NCBI RefSeq assembly: GCF_002453355.1
Contig: NZ_DKGQ01000020.1
Location: forward strand, 15,336-79,335
Direction of reading: 5' to 3'
Origin: Psychrobacter sp. UBA6766
Lineage (GTDB): Bacteria; Pseudomonadota; Gammaproteobacteria; Pseudomonadales; Moraxellaceae
Length of the DNA: 64,000 nt
Shown here: piece after piece, positions 18,168 through 26,874 of the stretch
Layout of the letters: the number at the start of each line of letters is the position of its first letter
How positions within the stretch are numbered: position 1 is the stretch's first letter
Translations under genes and position numbers: made by a program
Notes under the pieces: generated by a model
Told to the model about the DNA's origin: nothing
Seen by the model: the letters and a program-made list of their open reading frames with translations, nothing else
The model's database searches: none

Positions 18168-19109
18168 ATGAGCGCATTACAACAGCTTCGCACCATGACC
18201 ACTATTGTCGCTGATACGGGCGACCTTGCCGCCATTGCGCGTCTAAAACCCATCGATGCCACGACCAATCCTAGCCTGATTACCAAAGCCCTCATTCATC
18301 CTGATAATGAAGCGATGATGTCAGAAACTATGAGTCGCCATCGCGGCGACGTTGATGCGGTAATTGATGAATTAACCGTTCAAATTGGCTGCAATATTCT
18401 GGCGTTGATTGAAGGTCGCGTTTCGACCGAAGTCGATGCACGCTTGTCTTATGACACCCAAGCGACCATTGATAAAGCCTTACGCTTTATGGAAGCCTAT
18501 CAAAAAGCTGGTATTGATTCAGAGCGTGTCTTAATTAAAATGGCTGCAACGTGGCAAGGGATTGAAGCGGCACGTTATCTTGAAACGCAGGGCATCCACT
18601 GTAATCTGACTTTACTGTTTGGTCAGCATCAAGCGATTGCTTGTGCCGATGCTGGCGTTACTTTAATTTCGCCATTTGTTGGACGTATTTTAGATTGGCA
18701 AAAACGCCAACAAAACCGCCAAAACGTCCCAGCCTCAGATGATATGGGCGTCCAATCGGTCAAGCTCATTTACCAATATTACAAGCAACATGGCTATAAA
18801 ACGCAAGTAATGGGCGCAAGTTTTCGCTCGACCGAGCAAATATTAGCATTAGCAGGCTGTGATTTATTAACCATTGCGCCCAATCTGATTGATGAGCTAG
18901 CGGCAATGGATGTCGAAGTGACGCGTCAATTGTCGCCAAGCATGTCCATGGAATTGGCCGACATGGCGAAAGTCAGCTTAACACATGACGAATTTAGTGC
19001 GGCCTATCAGCAAGACACTGTTACGCAAGACTTATTACCCAAAGGAATCGATGGCTTTATCGGTGCGCGTGATGAGCTTGCGCAAATGCTAGCAGCCATG
19101 CGAAATTAA
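18168..19109 (+). CDS. tal: Transaldolase
   Basis: Pentose phosphate pathway enzyme that moves a dihydroxyacetone unit between sugar phosphates. 313 residues, TalB type: VADTGDLAAIARLKPIDATTNPSLI at the start (the DATTNPS motif), the Schiff-base Lys124 in VLIKMAATWQGIEAA, and NLTLLFGQHQAIACADAGVTLISPFVGRILD-like strands. The ATG is preceded by AAGGATATCTG. Monocistronic. Confidence 0.95.
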   Translation: MSALQQLRTMTTIVADTGDLAAIARLKPIDATTNPSLITKALIHPDNEAMMSETMSRHRGDVDAVIDELTVQIGCNILALIEGRVSTEVDARLSYDTQATIDKALRFMEAYQKAGIDSERVLIKMAATWQGIEAARYLETQGIHCNLTLLFGQHQAIACADAGVTLISPFVGRILDWQKRQQNRQNVPASDDMGVQSVKLIYQYYKQHGYKTQVMGASFRSTEQILALAGCDLLTIAPNLIDELAAMDVEVTRQLSPSMSMELADMAKVSLTHDEFSAAYQQDTVTQDLLPKGIDGFIGARDELAQMLAAMRN

Positions 19110-19260
19110 CTGCCATATTTTTACCTTTTATGCGTTTGCTTGCTAATCACAAGGTCTGAGATTGTCTCAGTGTGAACCTCTTGTCATAAAAGAAATTTGC
19201 CTGCCTATATTAAGTTGGCTATGATAAGCAACTTTATATAACAAAAAGCAAGGCTCGATT

Positions 19261-19770
19261 ATGAAACGGCTAGCAGTGATATTAGCAGGTAGTACGCTTG
19301 CAATGAGTGCCCATGCGGTAAACTGGTTAGAGATATCAAAAAGTCAAACTGGCTCTGTTTTTAGCTTAGATTTAGATTCTATCGAACGCTCAGACATTCA
19401 TATTATTGACGAAAAAGCGGTCGAAAATATTACCGTCTCTATTCGTAGAACCTACCCTGCACCAAAAGATATGGCCAAAGACAGTAAGGAAAAAGAAATA
19501 AAAGATAAGGAAAGTACAGATACAGCAGCTAACAAAACGATGAAAGAAACCAGCATTCATCATAGCGATCAGCAATGGCTTATCGCTTGCAAGGACTCTA
19601 GTTACTATCGGCGCGCATACGTTAACTACGCATCTGATGATAAAGTGTTGAAATCTTGGCAATCAGATAAGCCGATACTGACAACCAAAGACTTTAAAAT
19701 TACTAAGCCAAAAACGATTAGTCGCCTGTTAATAGAACAAGCCTGTAAAAATTATCAGCAAGATAAGTAA
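19261..19770 (+). CDS. Periplasmic protein, possibly surface-adhesin E-like
   Basis: A 169-residue protein with a Sec signal peptide (MKRLAVILAGSTLAMSAHA, cleavage after AHA). The mature part starts NWLEISKSQTGSVFSLDLDSI and later has the pair of Cys in WLIACKDSSYY and EQACKNYQ. This beta-strand layout (Trp-rich start, a Leu-Asp-Ile-type strand, two Cys) resembles the surface-adhesin E or similar small periplasmic domains, but I cannot name it with certainty. A Lys/Glu/Asp-rich insert (about 65-95) interrupts it. Monocistronic with its own terminator. Confidence 0.55.
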   Translation: MKRLAVILAGSTLAMSAHAVNWLEISKSQTGSVFSLDLDSIERSDIHIIDEKAVENITVSIRRTYPAPKDMAKDSKEKEIKDKESTDTAANKTMKETSIHHSDQQWLIACKDSSYYRRAYVNYASDDKVLKSWQSDKPILTTKDFKITKPKTISRLLIEQACKNYQQDK

Positions 19771-19802
19771 AATAAGTTAAGACGAACAAATAAATGCCAT
19801 TA

Positions 19803-19838
19803 AAAAAAGCGCGCTGAACTCGCTCAGCGCGCTTTTTT
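19803..19838. terminator. Bidirectional terminator between the 19261 gene and apt
   Basis: A very strong 15-bp stem AAAAAAGCGCGCTGA/TCAGCGCGCTTTTTT with a 6-nt loop, placed between converging genes with A and T tracts on both sides. Confidence 0.92.
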
Positions 19839-19857
19839 ATACGAAATAATCAATTAT

Positions 19858-20433
19858 CTAAGCCTTCAAAACCGTATAGATAGGAACAGGAAATTCGCCA
19901 TGCAGATCAACAAGATCTAATAATACCAATGCGCCGACGACCGTATGCTCGGCAGACCTGCAGAGCTCATAAGCAGTCATGAGTGTACCTCCGGTCGCCA
20001 AGATATCATCAACCAATAAAACCCGCTCTGGCGGCAAGTTATTTTGCATCTCAAGCGTGTCTTTACCATACTCTAAAGCATAGGCTTTATTGGCAACCGG
20101 TGGCGGCAATTTACCGGGTTTACGCAGCAAGATCATGCCTTTACCCAATCGACCCGCCAGCAAACTGGCAAAAATAAACCCGCGCGCTTCAACTGCACCT
20201 AAACAGTCTATTTTATCGAGCAAGCCCATCGGCAATGCTGCCAACATCTCGTCAATCACCGCATTAACATGACTGCGTAGTAACGGGGTAATATCATAAA
20301 AATCAATGCCAACTTTCGGGAAGTCTGGTACTGTGCGAATGATTTGCCAAAATGGATGATCAGTATTGAGCGTATTGATTGAATCGGTTGTAAAATTGAC
20401 TTTAGCTGATGTAACGGCGGCATTCGCGCTCAT
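19858..20433 (-). CDS. apt: Adenine phosphoribosyltransferase
   Basis: Salvages adenine to AMP using PRPP. The 191 residues carry the APRT start (FPKVGIDFYDITPLL), GAVEARGFIFASLLAGRLGKG and the PRPP-binding VLLVDDILATGGTL. About 20 extra N-terminal residues precede the conserved domain. The ATG at 20433 has AAGGG six bases upstream. Monocistronic, divergent from the rubredoxin gene. Confidence 0.95.
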   Translation of the reverse strand: MSANAAVTSAKVNFTTDSINTLNTDHPFWQIIRTVPDFPKVGIDFYDITPLLRSHVNAVIDEMLAALPMGLLDKIDCLGAVEARGFIFASLLAGRLGKGMILLRKPGKLPPPVANKAYALEYGKDTLEMQNNLPPERVLLVDDILATGGTLMTAYELCRSAEHTVVGALVLLDLVDLHGEFPVPIYTVLKA

Positions 20434-20801
20434 AATAACCCTTAGCTTGTAGAACTTAAATAATGATACAACCGTGATAAATGAGGTATCAATCGGTAAA
20501 AATAGCGGCGAGAATTATAGCATAATCGGCTTTATAGTGGCGGCAAGATTGGCAAACACAGCACGCCTAAAGCGATAAAAGTGACGTGCCATGACTTGAT
20601 AAAAGCTGGTGAATCTCAATATACAAGTGTAAACTTAACTATGAAAATAACCGCTATATGCTAAACTACGGGCGTTTTTATGCATTAAATGTTAGCTAGA
20701 GTGGTTAATAAATACCTTAAAACACTTATTAACGTAGTTAGTAGAACTGGTAATAGAAACACTAGTAATCGTAATACTAAGAATAATCGATAGGACTATT
20801 T
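20434..20801. other. 368-bp divergent intergenic region apt/rubredoxin
   Basis: AT-rich DNA. From 20735 to 20795 it is made of short degenerate TAGTAA/TAATA-type units. No gene or clear operator is recognised. Confidence 0.45.
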
Positions 20802-20966
20802 ATGAAACGTTATGAATGTATTGTCTGCGGTTGGATATATGACGAAGAGCTCGGCTGTCCTGAAGAAGGCATTGCGCCTGGTACCAAATGGGAAGACATC
20901 CCTGACGATTGGACTTGTCCAGAATGCGGCGTTGGCAAGCTTGATTTTGAGATGCTCGAATTTTAA
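20802..20966 (+). CDS. rubA: Rubredoxin
   Basis: A 54-residue one-iron electron carrier. It reads MKRYECIVCGWIYDEELG, with the first Cys pair CIVCG, and ends with the second pair CPECGVGK; the four Cys hold the Fe. The conserved PGTKWEDIPDDWTCP lies between. In Acinetobacter and Pseudomonas, rubredoxin passes electrons from rubredoxin reductase to alkane hydroxylase, but it serves other redox partners too, and no alkane hydroxylase or reductase is seen here. The alpha/beta hydrolase gene begins 28 nt downstream and is probably co-transcribed. Confidence 0.95.
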   Translation: MKRYECIVCGWIYDEELGCPEEGIAPGTKWEDIPDDWTCPECGVGKLDFEMLEF

Positions 20967-20994
20967 GCCAACGACCATCTAAATAGGATACTTC

Positions 20995-22116
20995 ATGACA
21001 GAATCAACCCCCATTAATACTGTGTCTAAAATCTCAAAAGCGACTGAAACTTCAGAAGAAACTGGTAATACGTCAACGCTTGATGCCGAAATGCTTAATG
21101 ATGCAGCACTTAGCGCTTCAAAGCTTGACGCTCCCCTAATCAATTACCCAACGCCTGAATGGCAAAAATTTGGCGATCATGCTTGGTATCCATCTGACTT
21201 GAGCGAGCATCTTTATCAAGCGATGATAGATATCGGTGATGGTATCGAGCTGTGCGTTGAGGCTGGCGGTAATCCTAATAACCCGCCATTGTTAATGGTA
21301 ATGGGGCTTGGCTCACAAATGGTGTTTTGGCCAAACAGTTTTATTAAGCGCTTTATCGATGCTGGTTTTTTTGTAATACGATTTGACAATCGTGATATCG
21401 GCTTGTCCTCAAAAGTACAGATTGATGGTTTGCCGCGTATCAGCCAATTAAAAATGATGATGCGTCTGCAAACGGGGCTGTCGAATAAAGGCGCGCCGGT
21501 CGCATATAATTTGACCGACATGGCAGAGGATACAGCGCGTTTAATCAAAGCCTTAAAACTTGGCAAAACGCATCTGCTTGGTGCTTCGATGGGCGGTATG
21601 ATTGCTCAAATCGTCGCCGCGCGTTATCCAAGTTTGGTGCAGCGTATGGCGTTAATGTTTACCACCACCAATCGTGCTTTTTTAAAACCGCCGAAACCTA
21701 AGCAGTTATATACCCTTATCAATCGTCCTGAGAGCCACTCTGAGCGCGATATCGTGCGTCATAGCGTCTGGTTTATGAAAACCGTTGGTACACCAGGGCA
21801 CGTCAATGTACGTATGGTGCGTGACATCGCCAAGATACGTTATCAGCGCAATTTTCATCCCCTCGGCACCGTACAGCAGCTCAATGCTATTTTAGCTTCT
21901 GGCTCTATTAGCAAATACAGCAAGCAAGTTAAAGCGCCAACCATTGTGCTACACGGTAGCGCCGATGGACTATTACCTCCCTCACAAGGACGGGTGGTTG
22001 CTAAGACCATTCCTAATGCAAGCTTCCATTTAATCGAAGGCATGGCGCACGATATTCCCGAATATTACCAGCCCTATATAGTCGATCTGATTAGCAATCA
22101 TTTGTTAGAAAAATAA
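20995..22116 (+). CDS. Alpha/beta-fold hydrolase
   Basis: A 373-residue cytoplasmic hydrolase. The catalytic triad can be read as Ser198 in LLGASMGGMIA (nucleophile elbow), Asp324 in HGSADGLLPP and His352 in GMAHDIPE. The oxyanion strand is LMVMGLGSQMVFWP and the following NRDIGLSS is typical of this group. The first 55 residues are a Ser/Thr-rich, probably disordered extension. Relatives include 3-oxoadipate enol-lactonase, aclacinomycin methylesterase-like enzymes and lipases; the substrate is unknown. Second gene behind rubredoxin; the ATAGGATACTTC leader gives the ribosome site. Confidence 0.85.
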   Translation: MTESTPINTVSKISKATETSEETGNTSTLDAEMLNDAALSASKLDAPLINYPTPEWQKFGDHAWYPSDLSEHLYQAMIDIGDGIELCVEAGGNPNNPPLLMVMGLGSQMVFWPNSFIKRFIDAGFFVIRFDNRDIGLSSKVQIDGLPRISQLKMMMRLQTGLSNKGAPVAYNLTDMAEDTARLIKALKLGKTHLLGASMGGMIAQIVAARYPSLVQRMALMFTTTNRAFLKPPKPKQLYTLINRPESHSERDIVRHSVWFMKTVGTPGHVNVRMVRDIAKIRYQRNFHPLGTVQQLNAILASGSISKYSKQVKAPTIVLHGSADGLLPPSQGRVVAKTIPNASFHLIEGMAHDIPEYYQPYIVDLISNHLLEK

Positions 22117-22151
22117 GTGTTTCGGCTCAGTATTGTTAATCATTGAACAAT

Positions 22152-22202
22152 AAAAAAGAGTGACAGAGCGATCAATTATCATCGTTCTGCCACTCTTTTT
22201 TT
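22152..22202 (+). terminator. Terminator after the rubredoxin-hydrolase unit
   Basis: A long stem AAAAAAGAGTGACAGA/TCTGCCACTCTTTTTT with one internal mismatch, then further T residues. Confidence 0.85.
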
Positions 22203-22257
22203 ACTGCAAATTTAAACATAAAGCCTGTTCAAATTAAAATCGCTACGTTAATAGATA

Positions 22258-22329
22258 GGTGTGACTGGTATAAATTTTTCTTGCTTGCTGTTATCACAGA
22301 GGCTACGAAAAATTCATCCCAGTCGCACC
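22258..22329. repeat. Palindromic element with 23-bp imperfect inverted repeat
   Basis: Arms 22258-22280 (starting GGTGTGACTGG) and 22307-22329 (ending CCAGTCGCACC) pair at 20 of 23 positions, plus one G-T pair, around a 26-nt loop. It sits between two converging genes, beyond the terminator of the left one. It may be a small repeat element or the terminator of the WG-repeat gene, though there is no T-run. Confidence 0.65.
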
Positions 22330-22374
22330 GTATCCGTTCCGGCTTTAGCCTACTCTACTAGCAAATAATAAATG

Positions 22375-23394
22375 TTAATCACAACCAACACTGCTAGCCT
22401 CTTTATCAATACACATTTTATCACCATTTTTTAAATTACCAATCCACGCTTTGCCATCTGTAAATACAAATGCAGGTTGGTTTTTATAATTATCGTTAGC
22501 ATTCACACTGTCATTTTCAAATCGAAAAGGAATCACCAGCTCGCCACCTAAATTGACAAATCCCCATTCGCTATCGATGCGCACGCCCGCCAGCCCTTCT
22601 GAGAATGGACGTACCTCATCGAATGAATAGGTAATCATAGAGACGTTATTATCGTCAACAAAACCCCATCTGCCGTCTTGTTGCCGCGGCTGCAAGGTAG
22701 TAAAGCCACGAGACTGTGCTTGCTTCTGCGCATCTTTAGGGCTGCTAACTGATGTAATTTTCGAATTTTGACTATCAGTATTATTATTTGAATCAGACGT
22801 AGGTTTGCCGTTTTTATCTACCCAGCTTACAGCCTTATTTTTACGCACTCGAGCCATGCCGCCACGGAAATCATCAATATCATTAATGGCGGCGGCAAAT
22901 GGTACGACTGTCTTGTTGGCAGTATCGATAACGCCATAATGACCGTTTTGTTTGACCACGATACGACCCTCAGAGATGGGACGCGCCCAACCTTGGCTCT
23001 CCTTTAGCATATCGTACATCGCAGGAATCACTTCGCGACCCTGCATATTGACATAACCGACACGTCCATTGCGTAGTACGGGCAGCAGACCGCCCGATAT
23101 TTTATCCGCATCTACTTTTTGATAGCGTGATAAATCAACCACGCTTTTACCTTGTTTATTAATCAAAGCAACTGGGGCGCCAAAATCTTTTATCGCTAAA
23201 AAATAGCCACTACTTGCCGTACACGATACATTTTTATAATAACTTTTGGGGATTTTACAGCTGGCTGCTTGTGCGCTTGGTATCAAAAGCAAACCAACCG
23301 TTAAAACGCCTACAACGAAACTGCCGCGCGACCGTTGTGGCGACAATACCAATAATGAATATACCTGTTGTTTTGATAAAAAACATTGCAGCAT
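22375..23394 (-). CDS. Exported WG-repeat protein
   Basis: A 339-residue protein with an N-terminal signal (hydrophobic VVGVLTVGLLLIPSAQA, cleavage after AQA) after a rather long, basic 25-residue lead. The mature part holds several WG-type repeats: GRVGYVNMQGREVIPAMYD, GHYGVIDTANKTVVPF, a short WVDKNGKP, GRWGFVDDNN and SEWGFVNLGGELVIPF. Such KWG/WG repeats form beta-strand arrays of unknown ligand in periplasmic or surface proteins. Ser/Asn/Gln-rich linkers separate the two repeat groups. It ends with two Cys (MCID, SVGCD). No function can be assigned. Confidence 0.8.
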   Translation of the reverse strand: MLQCFLSKQQVYSLLVLSPQRSRGSFVVGVLTVGLLLIPSAQAASCKIPKSYYKNVSCTASSGYFLAIKDFGAPVALINKQGKSVVDLSRYQKVDADKISGGLLPVLRNGRVGYVNMQGREVIPAMYDMLKESQGWARPISEGRIVVKQNGHYGVIDTANKTVVPFAAAINDIDDFRGGMARVRKNKAVSWVDKNGKPTSDSNNNTDSQNSKITSVSSPKDAQKQAQSRGFTTLQPRQQDGRWGFVDDNNVSMITYSFDEVRPFSEGLAGVRIDSEWGFVNLGGELVIPFRFENDSVNANDNYKNQPAFVFTDGKAWIGNLKNGDKMCIDKEASSVGCD

Positions 23395-23650
23395 AAGTAA
23401 ACCTAGAATAAAAAGTCATACAAGCTATTTAAGTATTTGAAAAAATTGCCATTTTAAAAGTTTCAGCAATTCGAGATAACTATGAATGAAGAGTAACAAA
23501 TGACCACGTTCGCGCCAATGGCATTCTTGTAAGAAGCTGACTGGTTTATTCAGTCATAGTGCGCAATAGGTCATTATAAAATAAATAATGCCAAACCATT
23601 CCAATTTAAGCACAAAACACTGACAATATGATTTGTTTAAGTGATTTCTT

Positions 23651-23813
23651 TAGGGCGTGTCTTCGTTTTAAAAATGGTGATAAAAATGAGATAAATTGCC
23701 GTCAAACCAGGAAAATAGCGCAGATAATATCGAGCTATCTGGCACCGTTTGGCAAGATTTAGCCATTTTTAACCCATTTAGATGACTATCGGTTGAATTG
23801 AGGAAACGCCCTA
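23651..23813. mobile_element. TA-flanked palindromic MITE
   Basis: Terminal inverted repeats GGGCGTGTCTTC (from 23653) and GAGGAAACGCCC (to 23811) match at 10 of 12 positions and are bounded on both sides by TA, as expected from TA target duplication. Internally the element continues as an imperfect palindrome (AAAATGGTGATAAAAATG against AAATGGGTTAAAAATGG), with centre CAGATAATATCGAGCTATCTG. No coding capacity. It ends 58 bp before the EamA gene and could affect its promoter. A partial copy lies at 32301-32335. Confidence 0.75.
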
Positions 23814-23870
23814 GCAAACAACGATGCAACACATTAAAAAAGTATCATAGTAATAAGATAAGGATCTTGC

Positions 23871-24803
23871 ATGGCTACTGCCTCTTCACGCTCCGCCGCT
23901 ACTGGCTTAGTCATTGGTTGTGTTATTTTTGGTCTGGGCAGTTTGATTGTCGCTCATGTCGATATCGGTGGCTGGGCGATGTCCTTTTGGCGGCTGGCTA
24001 TTTCAGGCGGGGTGTTTGCGATATTGGCTAAAGTCACAGGACAACGACTGCCGCACTCAAAGCGTGCTATTTTTTATGGTTTATTATCAGGTGCATTTTT
24101 AGGATTAGATTTGGCACTGTGGCATGAGAGTATTTATGCAGTTGGTCCTGGTATTTCAACCTTACTCAACAGCTTGCAGATTTTCTTTTTAGCGGCCATT
24201 GGTTTTTTATATTTTAATGAGCGTCAATCTATCTTGCAGCTGATCAGTTTATTTTTAGCCATGTTAGGTGTGGCGATGATAGGCAGTCCTGAGTTTGCGC
24301 AAAATACTGCTGCGACTTGGGGGTTTGTTACTGGCATCGTCTCAGGTGCTATGCTTGCTGCGTCGATGACCTTTATTCGTAAAACCCATGATACTGAGCC
24401 GACACCGATATTTGTACTCATGCAATTGGTGAGCATCGGCGGCGTAATAGCGATGGTTCTCCCGATGTTGGTGCTTGATATGGGTAATATTTTGCCCAAT
24501 ACGTGGTCTGAGATCGGTTGGATATTGATTTACGGTACAGTGATGCAATGCTTGGCATGGGGTCTTATCGCCTACTCTATTCCGAAGCTGTCTTTGGCAT
24601 TGACTGGACTGTTACTATTAACCGAGCCTATTGCAGCCTTAGTCATTGACTATAGCTGGCTTGACAAACCAATTAATACTCTGCAATGGAGCGGCGCTCT
24701 GCTGACCATGTTTGCCATTTATTTGGGTTCACTAAAACCCAAACCACGCGCACTACGCCGTTATCGTTTTTTTGCTAGGTTTTATAAACGACACTATAAA
24801 TAA
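23871..24803 (+). CDS. EamA-family (DMT) transporter
   Basis: A 310-residue inner-membrane protein with about ten hydrophobic segments in two EamA repeats: first half ATGLVIGCVIFGLGSLIVAH to the NERQSILQLISL boundary, second half TWGFVTGIVSGAMLAASMTF to the LLTEPIAALVIDY signature. It ends with a basic tail (KPKPRALRRYRFFARFYKRHYK). DMT members export metabolites or amino acids; the substrate is unknown. AAGGAT supplies the ribosome site. Confidence 0.88.
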   Translation: MATASSRSAATGLVIGCVIFGLGSLIVAHVDIGGWAMSFWRLAISGGVFAILAKVTGQRLPHSKRAIFYGLLSGAFLGLDLALWHESIYAVGPGISTLLNSLQIFFLAAIGFLYFNERQSILQLISLFLAMLGVAMIGSPEFAQNTAATWGFVTGIVSGAMLAASMTFIRKTHDTEPTPIFVLMQLVSIGGVIAMVLPMLVLDMGNILPNTWSEIGWILIYGTVMQCLAWGLIAYSIPKLSLALTGLLLLTEPIAALVIDYSWLDKPINTLQWSGALLTMFAIYLGSLKPKPRALRRYRFFARFYKRHYK

Positions 24804-24816
24804 ACCCATAATAAAC

Positions 24817-24844
24817 AAAAGCCACGATAATTATTGTGGCTTTT
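24817..24844. terminator. Bidirectional terminator between the EamA gene and uraA
   Basis: Stem AAAAGCCAC/GTGGCTTTT extended by GAT/ATT pairs, between converging genes. Confidence 0.8.
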
Positions 24845-24886
24845 GCTTATCGCTGTATTAAGTTCTTTAATTGTATGATTAAAAAA

Positions 24887-26314
24887 TCAATCTTTTTGGC
24901 GATTAAATAAGGCATTAAGCACAATCGCAGTTAAAGTAGCCGTGCCAATTCCGCCCAAATCAAAGCCGCCCAGGTGTAAGCTAAAATTACCCGTCCCCAT
25001 AATCACTGTGACCGCCGCAATGATTAAATTGCTGTTTTTACTAAAATCGATATGACTGTCAATCCAAATCTTAGCGCCAGCAATCGCAATCAAACCGAAC
25101 ACGACAATGGATGCGCCGCCTAATAAAGCAGGTGGTATCGTCTGAATAATAGCCCCAAATTTTGGTGACAATCCCAGCAAGATAGCCACAAAACCTGCTA
25201 TTACAAAAATCGTCGTGCTATAAACCTTGGTCACTGCCATGACACCGATGTTTTCTGCATAAGTGGTAACGCCTGTGCCGCCAAATCCTGCTGAGAAAGT
25301 CGTTGCCAAACCATCAGCAAAAAAGGCTCGTCCCATATAAGGCGTCACGCGAGATTTTGTCATACCTTCCACTGCTTTAAAATGTCCTAAGTTTTCGGCA
25401 ATTAAAATAAAGGCGACAGGCACAATTAATATAATCGCACTCATCTCGAAATGCGGCGTATGAATACTTGGCAGTCCAAACCATGAGGCCGCCGACACAT
25501 TACTAAAATCAATCGGAACACCATAACCCATTAGATTGGTCATGACAAAATAAGCGATATAAGACAAAATCAAACCAACAAGCAATAACAGTCGGCGTAG
25601 CATACCGCGGGTAAATACCGCTACACCACTGATAAGCAGTACCGTTAATGTAGCCATCCATGCGTCAAACTGGTTGGCGGATACCCCTCGAATGGTGACT
25701 GGCGCTAAATTAAGACCAATAATCATCACAATCGCCCCGGTGACGATGGGTGGTATTAAGCGCTCAATCCAACCTGTGCCTGTCTTCATCACCAACAAGC
25801 CTACCAAAGCATAAATGATACCGCATGCCATGATACCGCCTAAAGCGACATTCAAATTATCATTAAACCCAACGCCAGCATAAGCAGTAACCGCAATGAC
25901 AGGACCGATAAAGGCAAAACTCGAACCCAAATAACTGGGCATGCGCCCGCCAGTAATGATAAAAAACATGACCGTACAAATACCGGACATTAAAATAGCT
26001 AAATTGGGGTCGAATCCCATTAATAATGGCGCAAGCACTGTCGACCCAAACATGGCAAAAGTATGCTGAACACCTAATAAAACACTCTTAGCAGGCGGTA
26101 CGTATTCGTTAATCCCCACCGGATCACGATCCAAATTTCCGCTATACGGACGCCACGTTGGAAACCAACGACCATTATCAAAGTCTGGATTGTGCGGATA
26201 GCTGATCGCAGCCGAATCAATACCAGCTGCTTCTAGTGCATTATGAGGAGCTGTATGATTATTTTCCGGTTTTGAAGAATGAGATTTTGAAGAGTGAGAT
26301 TCAGGAGATGTCAT
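24887..26314 (-). CDS. uraA: NCS2-family uracil/xanthine permease (UraA-like)
   Basis: A 475-residue inner-membrane H+ symporter with about fourteen membrane segments. The family hallmark of UraA, FGGTGVTTYAENIGVMAVTKVYS with its substrate-facing Glu, is present, as is the glycine-rich AENLGHFKAVEGM. The first 60 residues are a hydrophilic Ser/His-rich lead with YSGNLDRDPVGINEY before the first membrane helix, longer than in E. coli UraA. Uracil is the most likely substrate. The preceding 560-bp region shows no pur/pyr regulatory box that I recognise. Confidence 0.88.
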   Translation of the reverse strand: MTSPESHSSKSHSSKPENNHTAPHNALEAAGIDSAAISYPHNPDFDNGRWFPTWRPYSGNLDRDPVGINEYVPPAKSVLLGVQHTFAMFGSTVLAPLLMGFDPNLAILMSGICTVMFFIITGGRMPSYLGSSFAFIGPVIAVTAYAGVGFNDNLNVALGGIMACGIIYALVGLLVMKTGTGWIERLIPPIVTGAIVMIIGLNLAPVTIRGVSANQFDAWMATLTVLLISGVAVFTRGMLRRLLLLVGLILSYIAYFVMTNLMGYGVPIDFSNVSAASWFGLPSIHTPHFEMSAIILIVPVAFILIAENLGHFKAVEGMTKSRVTPYMGRAFFADGLATTFSAGFGGTGVTTYAENIGVMAVTKVYSTTIFVIAGFVAILLGLSPKFGAIIQTIPPALLGGASIVVFGLIAIAGAKIWIDSHIDFSKNSNLIIAAVTVIMGTGNFSLHLGGFDLGGIGTATLTAIVLNALFNRQKD

Positions 26315-26874
26315 GCGCTGTCCTATTTAAGCTAAGAGAGTACTAGCCAGCTAAAAATTGTGAGAAATACAACTATGCATTGAGTCAAAACGATAACAGA
26401 TAAATACTACTAACCATTAAAAACAATAGAGGAGAACATAGATGGCAGCAGAAAAAAATATTTTCTTCGACCAAATATAGGTCATCAGATAAGCCGTATT
26501 AAAAACGACAGACGACTGCCTTCGCCATTACTTACGCTAAAATAATGACTAACTTACAGGATGTTACACAGGTATTGGTTGCGAGCATGATAACGGAGTT
26601 TTCTAATAAATAAAAGTTATTATTCAGCCGCCTCCTGTACGCCTATACTGAGAGGCATTTATAGATAATGTCCGAGATTCTTTATTTAAGCGCCGACCCC
26701 GTTTATCTATACAAACGTGAAAGCGCGATAAACGTGAAAGCGAGTATTTAAAGAGTGATTGCGCAGCAGTTATGAGTGCTTATTTAGGGCAGCTATCTAT
26801 TATATCTTTAATATTAGTACTAAAGCCTATCTATAACAGAGGCTGATGCACTGACGATTTCTTGGTAATTGATT
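26315..26874. other. 560-bp divergent intergenic region uraA/sdaA
   Basis: Contains a 13-codon ORF with a strong ribosome site (26442-26480), and a 13-bp direct repeat AAACGTGAAAGCG at 26713-26725 and 26730-26742, about 130 bp before sdaA. Nothing else is recognised. Confidence 0.5.
26442..26480 (+). CDS. Possible leader micro-ORF upstream of sdaA
   Basis: ATG preceded by GAGGAGAACATAG, one of the best Shine-Dalgarno sites in the window, opens a 12-codon frame (MAAEKNIFFDQI) ending in TAG. It lies about 390 bp before sdaA, on the same strand. No serine run is present, so classical attenuation is not indicated. It may be a chance site or a gene start cut off by deletion. Confidence 0.25.
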   Translation: MAAEKNIFFDQI

